A stretch of 64,000 nt of DNA from Prochlorococcus sp. AG-347-E03 (GTDB lineage Bacteria > Cyanobacteriota > Cyanobacteriia > PCC-6307 > Cyanobiaceae). A program made the position numbers and the translations under genes. This document shows, piece after piece, positions 1 to 9,232 of the stretch; the stretch's first letter is position 1; each line of letters starts with the position of its first letter. Below the pieces are notes generated by a model that had not been told where the DNA came from, ran no database searches, and was given only the letters and a program-made list of their open reading frames with translations. The stretch is from NCBI GenBank assembly GCA_003279115.1, contig QCBG01000005.1:1-64000 (forward strand), written 5' to 3'.

Positions 1-2264
1 ATCTATTAAAAGAAAACGATACACTTGATGGGATTTATCAGGCTTTGGACAAGATTCAGCAGAATAATGATAAACAATATAAAGGATTCATCAAAGGTTC
101 GGTTATAGAAAAGCTCAGAAACGATAAGCATAATGCTTTTCTTTCCCGAGATTTAGCAAAAATAAATACTGAAGTTCCTTTGATATTAAGTGATGGTTAT
201 GAATTAAAAAATATAAATCAAGAACTTCTCTCAGAGTCACTGCAAAAACTTGAATTATCAACACTACTTCGGCAAATTAATATTTTCAATTCAACTTTTA
301 GTAAAGGTGGTTTTGACAAAAATAACGTGGCTAAAGAGGAGGAGAAAGATTCAAAGGTCTCTAGTAAAAGTGAATTAGATAATAGTGAAAATAAAATCCC
401 TAAAATCAAAGTAACTGTTGTAGATGATTTTGAATTACTTGATAAATTAATTCAAAGATTAGAAAAGACCAATAATATAGTTTCTTTAGATACAGAGACT
501 AATAGTTTAAATCCAATCGATGCGGAACTTGTTGGGATAGGACTATGTCTTGGAGAAGAAACTGATGATTTATTTTATATACCTCTTGGTCATCAAACAA
601 AAAAAGAGACTCCCTATCAATTATCCATTGAAGATGTTTTCTCAAAACTAAGAACTTGGATAGAAGATCCAAAAAAAGAAAAGGCACTCCAAAATTCTAA
701 ATTTGACAGGCAAATATTTTTCAATCACGGACTTGATCTTAAAGGCGTAACCTTTGACACTTTGTTAGCAGACTATCTTCTAAATAATCAGGAGAAGCAT
801 GGGTTAAGTGAAATTAGTTTTAGATTATTTGGATTTAGGCCTCCTTCATTTAAGGAAACAGTTGGAAAAAATAAAGACTTTTCATTCGTTGATATTGATG
901 AAGCTTGTATTTACTGCGGTTATGATGTATTTCTAACTTTTAAAATTGTCAAAATTTTTAAAGAAAGATTTTCAACAGAAAAAAATGAATTATTCAAATT
1001 ATTCGAAGAAATCGAGCTGCCCTTAGAGCCGGTATTATCTCAGATGGAAATGAATGGAATAATCATCGACATCCCTTATTTAGATAAACTCTCAAAAGAA
1101 CTAAAAAGTACCTTAGAAGATATTGAAAGTAAAGTTTATGAATTAGCAGAAGAAAATTTTAATCTATCTTCACCAAAACAACTCGGTGAGATCTTATTTG
1201 AAAAATTAAATTTAGATAAAAAGAAATCACGCAAAACAAAAACAGGATGGAGTACAGATGCAGTAGTTCTTGAGAGATTAGTCGACGAGCATGAAATAAT
1301 CCAACATTTAATAAAACATAGAACTCTCAGCAAATTACTTAGTACTTATATTGATGCTCTTCCAAATCTTATTAACGAAAAAACAGGAAGGGTTCATACA
1401 AACTTTAATCAAGCTGCTACGGCAACTGGAAGACTTAGTAGTAGCAATCCTAATCTACAAAATATTCCGGTTAGGACTGAATTTAGTAGGAGAATCAGAA
1501 AAGCATTCTTGCCTGAAAAAAACTGGAAACTTTTATCAGCTGATTATTCTCAGATCGAATTAAGAATACTTGCTCACTTAGCGGATGAAGAAATATTAAT
1601 TAATGCATTTCATAAAAACGATGACATTCATTCTTTGACTGCAAGATTAATTTTCGAGAAAGAAGAAATATCATCCGACGAAAGGAGAGTTGGGAAAACA
1701 ATAAATTTTGGAGTTATCTATGGCATGGGTATAAAAAAGTTTGCCCGTTCAACAGGAGTAAGTACTCCAGAGGCAAAAGAATTCTTAATAAAATACAAAG
1801 AAAGATATTCAAAAATTTTCAAATTTCTTGAACTCCAAGAAAGGCTTGCCTTATCAAAAGGTTATGTAAAAACAATTTTTGGTCGAAAAAGAGAATTTAA
1901 GTTTGATAAAAATGGACTTGGAAGATTAATAGGGAAAGATCCTTACGAAATTGACCTGCAATCTGCAAGAAGGGCTGGCATGGAAGCACAGTCATTAAGA
2001 GCCGCAGCCAATGCCCCGATTCAGGGTTCAAGTGCAGACATTATTAAAATTGCAATGGTTCAACTAAATAAAAAATTCATAGAAATGAATGTTCCAGCAA
2101 AAATGCTTTTACAAGTACATGATGAATTATTGTTTGAAGTTGAACCAGATTCTTTGGAAATTACTACGAAATTAGTAAAGAAGACTATGGAAGATTGTGT
2201 AAAATTAAATGTGCCTCTTTTAGTTGATATTGGAATTGGAGACAATTGGATGGAGACAAAATAA
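1..2264 (+). CDS. polA: DNA polymerase I, 5'-truncated by window edge
   Basis: DNA polymerase I, used in repair and Okazaki-fragment processing. The reading frame is open to the left edge (LLKENDTLDGIYQALDKIQ precedes the first TTG in the ORF track), which matches the end of a 5'-nuclease domain, so the TTG at 45 is not the real start and most of that domain lies outside the window. A proofreading domain follows with intact motifs (SLDTET, NSKFDRQIF, YCGYDVFLTF), so 3'-5' exonuclease activity is probably kept. The family A polymerase domain shows motif A (DYSQIELRILAHLADEE), motif B (RRVGKTINFGVIYGMG) and motif C (QVHDELLFEV). It is followed after 24 bases by cysS, probably co-transcribed. 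The identification is secure; only the N-terminus is missing. Confidence 0.97.
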   Translation, partial: LLKENDTLDGIYQALDKIQQNNDKQYKGFIKGSVIEKLRNDKHNAFLSRDLAKINTEVPLILSDGYELKNINQELLSESLQKLELSTLLRQINIFNSTFSKGGFDKNNVAKEEEKDSKVSSKSELDNSENKIPKIKVTVVDDFELLDKLIQRLEKTNNIVSLDTETNSLNPIDAELVGIGLCLGEETDDLFYIPLGHQTKKETPYQLSIEDVFSKLRTWIEDPKKEKALQNSKFDRQIFFNHGLDLKGVTFDTLLADYLLNNQEKHGLSEISFRLFGFRPPSFKETVGKNKDFSFVDIDEACIYCGYDVFLTFKIVKIFKERFSTEKNELFKLFEEIELPLEPVLSQMEMNGIIIDIPYLDKLSKELKSTLEDIESKVYELAEENFNLSSPKQLGEILFEKLNLDKKKSRKTKTGWSTDAVVLERLVDEHEIIQHLIKHRTLSKLLSTYIDALPNLINEKTGRVHTNFNQAATATGRLSSSNPNLQNIPVRTEFSRRIRKAFLPEKNWKLLSADYSQIELRILAHLADEEILINAFHKNDDIHSLTARLIFEKEEISSDERRVGKTINFGVIYGMGIKKFARSTGVSTPEAKEFLIKYKERYSKIFKFLELQERLALSKGYVKTIFGRKREFKFDKNGLGRLIGKDPYEIDLQSARRAGMEAQSLRAAANAPIQGSSADIIKIAMVQLNKKFIEMNVPAKMLLQVHDELLFEVEPDSLEITTKLVKKTMEDCVKLNVPLLVDIGIGDNWMETK

Positions 2265-2288
2265 ACCTTATGAAATACTTATCTTAAG

Positions 2289-3758
2289 ATGATCAAACTT
2301 TTTAATACTTTAAGCAAAAAAGTTGAGGTTTTTAAGCCTATTGATGATGTAGTAAAAATTTATTGTTGTGGGGTAACTGTTTATGATTTATGTCATCTTG
2401 GTCATGCCAGAAGTTATATCGCTTGGGATGTATTGAGAAGATTTTTAATTTACAGTGATTTCAAAGTGAAGTATGTTCAAAATTTTACAGATATTGATGA
2501 CAAGATCTTAAAAAGAGCGAAAGAAGAAAGCAGTTCAATGAAGGAAGTATCTGAAAAGAATATCATTGAATTTCATAAAGATATGGATTCTTTAGGGATA
2601 ATGCGTCCGGATAGCATGCCAAGAGCAACGAATCATATATGCAATATCTGCTCCTTCATAACAATCCTCGAGGACAAAGGTTATGCATACTCTAGTGACG
2701 GAGACGTTTATTATTCTGTTTTCAAAAATAAAAATTATGGAAAGCTAAGTAATCAAAATTTACAAGAACAAAATATCAATCAGCAAGGAAGAATGGTTAA
2801 TGAGGAAAATAGTAAAAAACTTGATCCTCAAGATTTTGCGCTATGGAAAAAAGCCAAAGATGATGAACCATTTTTTGATTCGCCATGGGGTAAAGGTAGG
2901 CCAGGATGGCATATTGAATGTTCGGCGATGGTTAAAGATGAATTAGGAGATACTATCGATATCCATTTAGGTGGTTCTGATTTGATTTTTCCACATCATG
3001 AGAATGAAATCGCCCAATCAGAAGCAGCCAATGGCAAAAAGCTAGCGAACTATTGGTTACACAATGGGATGGTCAATGTAAATGGACAAAAGATGAGTAA
3101 ATCCCTTAAAAATTTTAAAACTATCAGAGAGCTAATTAAGTCAGGTATAAGCCCTATGACTTTGCGATATTTTGTTATGACTGTGAATTATAGAAAACCA
3201 CTTGATTTTACTGAAGAAGCTTTAAAGAGTGCTTCAGAAGCTTGGAAAAATATTAATATAGCCCTTTCTTTTATGGATCTTACAAAAGGTGTTTTTAGAT
3301 CTATTGATAAAGACGAATCAATCGTAGAAGAATATAAAGAAAAAATAAGCTTTGAATTATCTCAAAAAAAGCTTAGATTTTCTGAGGCTCTGGGAAATGA
3401 CCTTAATACAGCAGGTGCTATTGCAATTATTTACGATTTAGCAAAACCATTAAAAAACTTTTTAAACCAATTTCAAAGGGTCGAAGGTTTTAAAATAGAC
3501 CTAAATGAAAAATTCTTTCTACTTGAGAGTTTTAAAACTCTTGAAAAGTTGACTGAGGTACTTGGTCTTAAAAAGGAGGTTTTAGTAAAAGAAAGTAAAA
3601 TACCAGAAGAAGAAATTTCAAAGCTTATTAATGAAAGATTGAAAGCAAAAAAGGAAAAGAATTATGCGAAGTCCGATGAAATTAGGAATTTGTTAAAAGA
3701 AAAAGGTATTGAACTTATAGATCAATCAAAGGAAATAACAACATGGATAAGGATCTAA
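2289..3758 (+). CDS. cysS: Cysteine--tRNA ligase
   Basis: Charges tRNA-Cys with cysteine in the cytoplasm. The 489-residue length fits the family. The class I signature appears as HLGHA (around residues 36-40), just after the zinc-binding CCGVTVYD segment, and the KMSKSLKNF loop is present near residue 270. The other zinc-ligand region is visible as IECSAM and HHENE. The C-terminal helical anticodon-binding part ends in a lysine-rich segment with the family pattern (NYAKSDEIRNLLKEKGI). The gene begins at ATG 24 bases after polA on the same strand, so a polA-cysS transcript is likely. Confidence 0.97.
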   Translation: MIKLFNTLSKKVEVFKPIDDVVKIYCCGVTVYDLCHLGHARSYIAWDVLRRFLIYSDFKVKYVQNFTDIDDKILKRAKEESSSMKEVSEKNIIEFHKDMDSLGIMRPDSMPRATNHICNICSFITILEDKGYAYSSDGDVYYSVFKNKNYGKLSNQNLQEQNINQQGRMVNEENSKKLDPQDFALWKKAKDDEPFFDSPWGKGRPGWHIECSAMVKDELGDTIDIHLGGSDLIFPHHENEIAQSEAANGKKLANYWLHNGMVNVNGQKMSKSLKNFKTIRELIKSGISPMTLRYFVMTVNYRKPLDFTEEALKSASEAWKNINIALSFMDLTKGVFRSIDKDESIVEEYKEKISFELSQKKLRFSEALGNDLNTAGAIAIIYDLAKPLKNFLNQFQRVEGFKIDLNEKFFLLESFKTLEKLTEVLGLKKEVLVKESKIPEEEISKLINERLKAKKEKNYAKSDEIRNLLKEKGIELIDQSKEITTWIRI

Positions 3759-3840
3759 ATTTTAAGAAAAAAACCAATTTGAAATTTTTGTTTTTTAAAT
3801 ACCCCTTTAAATGGGAAGATATTAGAAATATAAGAGAAAA

Positions 3841-5070
3841 TTGAAATACATTACTGTGCTCGGTTCTACTGGTTCAATTGGGACTCAAACTCTCGAAATA
3901 GCTAGTGAGCAGCCTGATAAGTTTAGAGCCGTAGCTCTTTCGGCAGGAAGAAATATTAATTTATTAACCGAACAAGTTAAAACACATAAACCAGAAGTAG
4001 TTGCGATTGAGGATGAAAATCTTATAGAAGATTTAAAGGATAATATTAATAACTTAGATTTGGATAGTGCTCCCTTGGTCTTGAGTGGGAAGGAAGGGAT
4101 TAACACTGTTGCAGCATGGGATAAGGCAGATACTGTGGTTACAGGGATAGTAGGATGTGCAGGCTTAATTCCAACAATGTCAGCGATAAGTGCGGGGAAA
4201 AATATTGCACTTGCTAACAAAGAAACTTTAATTGCGGCAGGGCCAATTGTTATTCCTGCATTAAAGAAAAATAATAGTAGGCTTTTACCTGCTGATTCAG
4301 AACACTCTGCTATCTTTCAATGTTTACAAGGATTGCCAAATTATGAAAATGCAGATTTTTCAACAGGAGAGACCCCTAAAGGTTTAAAAGCCATACATTT
4401 AACAGCTTCTGGTGGTGCTTTCAGAGATTGGGCCGTTGAAGATTTAAAGCATGTCACAGTGGAAGATGCAACTTCACATCCTAATTGGGATATGGGAAAA
4501 AAAATAACTGTAGATTCTGCGACTCTTATGAATAAAGGATTAGAAGTTATAGAAGCCCATTATTTATTTGGGACCTCTTACGAAAATATCGAAATAGTTA
4601 TCCACCCTCAAAGTATTATTCACTCAATGATTGAGATGGAAGATTCTTCAGTATTAGCTCAATTAGGTTGGCCAGATATGAAACTACCCATTTTATATGC
4701 GATGAGTTGGCCTGAAAGATTTAAAACAAATTGGAAAAGATTAAACCTAAGTGAAATTGGTAAATTAACTTTTAAAGAGCCAGACGAGTTTAAATATCCA
4801 TGCATGGGACTTGCTTATGCCGCAGGAAAATCTTCTGGGACGATGCCTGCAGTCTTAAATGCTGCTAATGAAATGGCTGTTGAACAATTCCTTAAAGAAA
4901 AAATTTCTTTTCAAGAAATTCCAACATTTATAAGTAAAGCTTGTGAATCACATATGGATAATTTGAATTTGAGTCCCGAATTGGAGGATATTCTTGAAGT
5001 AGACAATTGGGCCAGACTTTTTGTTGAGCAAGAAATTAAAAAAGGGAAAAAATACGTAAGTATTGGATAA
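3841..5070 (+). CDS. dxr: 1-deoxy-D-xylulose 5-phosphate reductoisomerase
   Basis: Second step of the MEP isoprenoid pathway: NADPH-dependent conversion of DXP to MEP, feeding carotenoid, phytol and quinone synthesis. The N-terminal NADPH-binding motif is [14 protein letters not shown]. The metal and substrate-binding segments [12 protein letters not shown] and [22 protein letters not shown] carry the family Asp/Glu/Asn/Lys residues. The 409-residue length is normal. The start is TTG, directly before the Rossmann motif, with a purine-rich AGAGAAAA just upstream; no ATG is available nearby in frame. It is the last plus-strand gene before the minus-strand accessory operon. Confidence 0.96.
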   Translation: MKYITVLGSTGSIGTQTLEIASEQPDKFRAVALSAGRNINLLTEQVKTHKPEVVAIEDENLIEDLKDNINNLDLDSAPLVLSGKEGINTVAAWDKADTVVTGIVGCAGLIPTMSAISAGKNIALANKETLIAAGPIVIPALKKNNSRLLPADSEHSAIFQCLQGLPNYENADFSTGETPKGLKAIHLTASGGAFRDWAVEDLKHVTVEDATSHPNWDMGKKITVDSATLMNKGLEVIEAHYLFGTSYENIEIVIHPQSIIHSMIEMEDSSVLAQLGWPDMKLPILYAMSWPERFKTNWKRLNLSEIGKLTFKEPDEFKYPCMGLAYAAGKSSGTMPAVLNAANEMAVEQFLKEKISFQEIPTFISKACESHMDNLNLSPELEDILEVDNWARLFVEQEIKKGKKYVSIG

Positions 5071-5156
5071 AAGTGAATATTAAAAGTCACCTAACTAACG
5101 ATTTCTTACGAATATTGGATGCTGAAATTACAAGCAAAGTCTTTCATCTTTAAACT

Positions 5157-5843
5157 TTATGCCACTCTAAATTCTCGTTTCATATTCATTTCAGGCAAGT
5201 CATTCATTGAATCTCTCCATTCCTGGGCCCATTCACTTTGACTATGTCTATAAATTCTAATTAGTTCATCTACAGAAGAATCATGATAATCAACTCTAAG
5301 GTCTAAAAGGGGAAAGCCTAGTTCTCCGCTTACCTTTAAGGCGCTTGAGGTTGAACGGGGGCTTCGTCTATCTCCACCTATATTTTCTCCGGCATTAAGA
5401 GCATCAAGTAGTCTTTTCCCTAATTTGATATTTGGATCACTTTGTTTAAAAACATCAGCCATCACCTCAAGAACTTCAATATTCTCTAGAAAATTGCCAG
5501 CTACAGAAAAGTTTTCTCCACTTATATGTCCGCTTGTCTGAAAACATTCTTGACCTGTCCAGCATGCGCTTCTCCCATACTTATCAATTAAGTGAACCTG
5601 TCTTTTTCCCCTGCCAAAATCTTCTTTAATTAAATCTTCCAAAACAATTTTTGAATCAGAGCAGGATTGGAGTAACTCAAGACTTCTTAATCCTAAATAA
5701 GGATTAGTTTGCCCTTGAGTTGCAACAGCACCAACCTGTGATCTAACAAATGAAACTGTTGAGCCAACAGCTATATGACAAGAAGAAACTGCAACACCAA
5801 ATCTATTTTTTAAAGGATCAAAACCAATAATTGAAAATGTCAT
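5157..5843 (-). CDS. DUF1028 family protein (Ntn-hydrolase-like)
   Basis: This protein has the DUF1028 pattern: an N-terminal TFSIIGFDP strand, GVAVSS, AVGSTVSFVRSQVGAVATQG, and later GRSACWTGQECFQTSGH and SVAGNFLENIEVLEVM. From memory, families of this type have an Ntn-hydrolase fold in which residue 2 (Thr here) becomes an N-terminal nucleophile after Met removal; that role is inferred. No reaction is established. It lies immediately after the M20 hydrolase (TAA then ATG with no gap), so the two are surely co-expressed as the last genes of the four-gene operon. A role in cleaving an amide or ureido compound together with the upstream carbamoylase is plausible but unproven. Confidence 0.85.
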   Translation of the reverse strand: MTFSIIGFDPLKNRFGVAVSSCHIAVGSTVSFVRSQVGAVATQGQTNPYLGLRSLELLQSCSDSKIVLEDLIKEDFGRGKRQVHLIDKYGRSACWTGQECFQTSGHISGENFSVAGNFLENIEVLEVMADVFKQSDPNIKLGKRLLDALNAGENIGGDRRSPRSTSSALKVSGELGFPLLDLRVDYHDSSVDELIRIYRHSQSEWAQEWRDSMNDLPEMNMKREFRVA

Positions 5844-7121
5844 TTATATCATTAGAGGCTTGTCTAAAAAATTCTTATCAATGTAAAATATTGTATTCAA
5901 TAAAACCTCAATACCATTAGCGCATTGATCAAGAGAAGTATATTCCTTATAGGAATGACTCAGACCATTCCTACTTGGGACAAAGATCATAACCATAGGA
6001 CAAATCCTACCTATTTCTTGTGAGTCATGACTTGCTTTGCTTGGTAAAATTCCAGTTTTAAATCCCAACTTTTCAGATTCGCGAAATGAAGATCTCACTA
6101 ATTTAGGGCATGACTTAGTGGGAATCACTTCAAATTGAGGTTCTATCTGTACTACGCATCCAGTAACTTCTTGAATTTCTGAGCATAGATTCTCAATTCT
6201 TAAACTCATTTTCCCAATTACATCTTCATCCAAATCTCTCATATCTATAGTGAATACTGCCTCTCCTGGAATAACATTTGCCGCATTGGGATGTAATTTC
6301 AATTTGCCAACTGTTGCGACTGCACTTTCAGAAGTAGTTTTAGCAATCTGTTCAATGCCAACAATAATTTTAGAGGCGGCCAAAAGTGCGTCATTTCTAT
6401 TTGACATCGGTGTAGTTCCTGCATGATTTGCCTGGCCTGTAACCTTAACCGTTATTCTTTTTTGACCTACTATTCCATTAACAATTCCGATATCCAAACC
6501 ACCATCTTCTAGAACCTTTCCCTGTTCAACATGTAATTCAAGAAAAGCGAATATATCTTTTTTACTTCTTGCTGCACTTTTAATCTCAAGCCAATTTCCA
6601 CCAATCCGAGAAAGATTATGAATTATTGAACAAGAGTTACTGGTAATAAAATCTTCTTCGTTTACGGATAAATTACCTGTAAAGCCTTTACAACCAATCA
6701 TTGTCGATTCTTCATCAGCAAAGACAATTATTTCAAATGGTCTATTTAATTTAATGTCATTTTCCTGAAGGAAAAAAGCAATTTCAATTCCTGCAATTAC
6801 TCCTAAAGTTCCATCGTACTTACCTCCCTTTGGAACAGTATCGAGATGCGATCCAGTAACAATTGGAGGTAAATTATTATCATGACCATCTAATTTTGCA
6901 ATAATATTCCCTGCAGTATCTATTTTTATTTTTAAACCTAAGTCTTTAAGGGTTTTCATAAAAAAATTTCTTGCATATATATCTTCATCAGAAAAACCTC
7001 TTCTTGAAACAGAGCCATTCTCAGAAGCTCCGATTGAAGAAAAAGAATTAATCAATTCTTGGATTCTCTCCCTATTTATTACCTGTGGCTCTAGGATGTT
7101 TAATCCAGCGCTATAGCTCAT
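5844..7121 (-). CDS. M20-family Zn-dependent amidohydrolase (carbamoylase / allantoate amidohydrolase type)
   Basis: A 425-residue metalloenzyme of the hydantoinase/carbamoylase branch of the M20 peptidases. Members hydrolyse N-carbamoyl amino acids, allantoate or related ureido compounds to an amine, CO2 and ammonia. Metal-binding motifs are present: GSHLDTVPKGGKYDG (His, Asp), FADEEST (Glu pair), ELHVEQGKVLE (the family ELHxEQG motif) and a C-terminal LSHSYKEYTS His. The dimerisation-lid segment contains NHAGTTPMSNRND. The substrate cannot be read from the sequence; AllC-like, HyuC-like and PydC-like activities all fit. It follows the asnB-like gene after 94 bases and abuts the DUF1028 gene. 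Confidence 0.88.
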   Translation of the reverse strand: MSYSAGLNILEPQVINRERIQELINSFSSIGASENGSVSRRGFSDEDIYARNFFMKTLKDLGLKIKIDTAGNIIAKLDGHDNNLPPIVTGSHLDTVPKGGKYDGTLGVIAGIEIAFFLQENDIKLNRPFEIIVFADEESTMIGCKGFTGNLSVNEEDFITSNSCSIIHNLSRIGGNWLEIKSAARSKKDIFAFLELHVEQGKVLEDGGLDIGIVNGIVGQKRITVKVTGQANHAGTTPMSNRNDALLAASKIIVGIEQIAKTTSESAVATVGKLKLHPNAANVIPGEAVFTIDMRDLDEDVIGKMSLRIENLCSEIQEVTGCVVQIEPQFEVIPTKSCPKLVRSSFRESEKLGFKTGILPSKASHDSQEIGRICPMVMIFVPSRNGLSHSYKEYTSLDQCANGIEVLLNTIFYIDKNFLDKPLMI

Positions 7122-7215
7122 ACCTTTATTACTTAAACCTATTTAAAGTCTCTTATTTTTCAAATAAAACCTGTATTGGTTTACACCTTTTCAGAAATTA
7201 ATTAAAGGAACGAAT

Positions 7216-9228
7216 TCAAACTTTCCAACCCAAATTATCAGCCAACTTTTGAGCTTTATCTGGGATATCTTCAATTATAAAAATCTTATATAAGATCTGA
7301 ACGCTTAAAAGATGATTGATTATTGCATCCAATTGTACTTTTTCTGAGGCATCAAGCTCTGAACTAAAAAATTTATTCAGCAAATTATTTACTTCTGTTT
7401 CATCCAAGATTCCAAATTCTCTTATCCTCTCAGGACTTAAAAACTCATCCACAATTTCCTGCATAGAACTTAAATTATCTTTATCTGCATGAGAAGGGGG
7501 AGCCATAAAAGGAAATTTTTCACGTTTATATAATGATTCAGGCAGCAATCCTGACATGGCTTCTCTTAAAACATACTTCTCAACATTATCTTTAATCCTT
7601 AATTCAGGGGGGACAGCAACAGCAGCTTCAGCTAGGTAATGATCTAAAAATGCAGGTCTTGCCTCCATTGAATTTGACATATCCACTCTATCTCCTCCCC
7701 ATGTGAGAATTTGGCCCTCAAGCATAGTCTTCATCCAAACGTACTGAGCCTGATCAATTGCGTATCTATCTTCTAACTGTTCAAGATCAAGTTCTCCAAA
7801 AATTGCTGCTCCAGGATCATAATCTTCCGTTAACTCTTTATACTTACTTGAGATTAGACTTTTTGCATAAGTTTCACATGCAAGCCAAGGTTGAAGGCAA
7901 CTTGGCGTAAATCCTAAGAATTCCTTGAAAGATTGATTACTTATCTCTTCATTAGCTAGCATCGCGCCCTTGAAAATATCATTTGAATTTTCTAGATTCT
8001 CTTTAAGATTCTCAGATTCTGCATTAGAAATTCCTACCCCATAGGTATACATATCTTTTCTAAAAGCGGGATAGCCGCCAAACAATTCATCTGAACCCTC
8101 TCCTGTCATAACGACCTTATAATCGAGCTCATTCACTCTTTTACTCATAAGGTATTTGGCAATTGCAAGGGTGTTATAAATAGATCTTTCAGTAAACCAT
8201 AGAACCTTTTCAAAATTCCCATACAGATCATCCCCATTTATTTTTAAAATCTCATGATCTGCATTTGTGGCGACAGCCATCTCTTTTGCTATCGCAGTTT
8301 CATCATATCTTTCATCACTGAAACCAATCGTGAATGCCTTTACTGATTTTTGACTTATGGCAGAAGCCAATCCCAAAATTGAGCAACTATCAATTCCACC
8401 GGATAAATAACAGCCGACCGGAACATCAGCGACCATTCTTAATTCGACAGCTCTCAACAATTCTTTTCTAATATTTTCAATAAAATATTCTTCACTTTTT
8501 TCTCTTTCATAAGCGTTTTTCTTTGGGAAATTTATATCCCAGAACTTTTCCTCTGTTATCTGAAATTTATTATTTAATCTTTTGACCTTAAGAATATATC
8601 CAGGCTTAACTTGTTTAACACCTGCAAATGCCGTAGAGCCAGGGACCATAACCTGCATAAGTTGATGAACCAGTCCTTCTCCAGTAAATTTTCTTTCAAC
8701 TGATGGATGGGCAAATAGTACTTTTAATTCAGAGCCAAATATTAAGGAATCATCGGTCTCAATCCAGTATTGAGGTTTAATCCCAAATCGATCTCTTACA
8801 AGATAAAGACAATCCTGATCTGCATCAAACAACGAAAAGGCAAATTCTCCTCTCAAATAAGATAATGACTCATCAATGCCATATTTCTCATAAAGTCTAA
8901 GCAATATTTCCGAATCACTTTTTGAAGAAAAGCTTACGCCCTGAGCAACAAGATCAGCCCTGATTCTTTGAAAGTCATAAAATTCACCGTTATGTGCCAT
9001 CAAAATATTATTTTTAGCACCTCCAATAAAAGGCTGTCTAGCTCGATTTTCATTCAAATCTATTATTGATAGTCTTGCATGACAGAACCCTACAGAAGCA
9101 TCATCTGATAATTTATATCCGAAACCGTCCGGTCCACGATGGCTTTGAATAGCAGCCATATTTACAAGAATCTGAGGTACAACAGATTTATCTTTTGATT
9201 TATTAAAAACCCCCCCTATTCCACACAT
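7216..9228 (-). CDS. Asparagine synthase (glutamine-hydrolysing)-like amidotransferase
   Basis: A two-domain AsnB-family enzyme of 670 residues, slightly longer than usual bacterial AsnB. The N-terminal glutaminase domain has the Cys2 nucleophile (MCGIGG), RGPDGFGY, RLSIIDL and the NGEFYDF oxyanion segment. The C-terminal ATP-pyrophosphatase domain has the P-loop SGGIDSCSILG (about residue 276) and GEGSDELFGGYPAF. It should therefore transfer glutamine nitrogen to an adenylated carboxylate. Aspartate is the default substrate, but relatives act on other acids or close beta-lactam rings. Only 4 bases separate it from the upstream carbamoyltransferase-like gene. The partners make a housekeeping asparagine role less certain; an asnB symbol is withheld for that reason. 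Confidence 0.88.
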   Translation of the reverse strand: MCGIGGVFNKSKDKSVVPQILVNMAAIQSHRGPDGFGYKLSDDASVGFCHARLSIIDLNENRARQPFIGGAKNNILMAHNGEFYDFQRIRADLVAQGVSFSSKSDSEILLRLYEKYGIDESLSYLRGEFAFSLFDADQDCLYLVRDRFGIKPQYWIETDDSLIFGSELKVLFAHPSVERKFTGEGLVHQLMQVMVPGSTAFAGVKQVKPGYILKVKRLNNKFQITEEKFWDINFPKKNAYEREKSEEYFIENIRKELLRAVELRMVADVPVGCYLSGGIDSCSILGLASAISQKSVKAFTIGFSDERYDETAIAKEMAVATNADHEILKINGDDLYGNFEKVLWFTERSIYNTLAIAKYLMSKRVNELDYKVVMTGEGSDELFGGYPAFRKDMYTYGVGISNAESENLKENLENSNDIFKGAMLANEEISNQSFKEFLGFTPSCLQPWLACETYAKSLISSKYKELTEDYDPGAAIFGELDLEQLEDRYAIDQAQYVWMKTMLEGQILTWGGDRVDMSNSMEARPAFLDHYLAEAAVAVPPELRIKDNVEKYVLREAMSGLLPESLYKREKFPFMAPPSHADKDNLSSMQEIVDEFLSPERIREFGILDETEVNNLLNKFFSSELDASEKVQLDAIINHLLSVQILYKIFIIEDIPDKAQKLADNLGWKV

Positions 9229-9232
9229 CTAT

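Noticed and set aside
5073-5153. GTG ORF of 26 codons between dxr and the DUF1028 gene
   Set aside because: Short, no ATG and no clear ribosome site; could be a remnant but nothing supports coding.
7216-9228. Calling this gene simply housekeeping asnB
   Set aside because: Catalytic motifs fit, but its operon partners make the true substrate uncertain, so the symbol was withheld.
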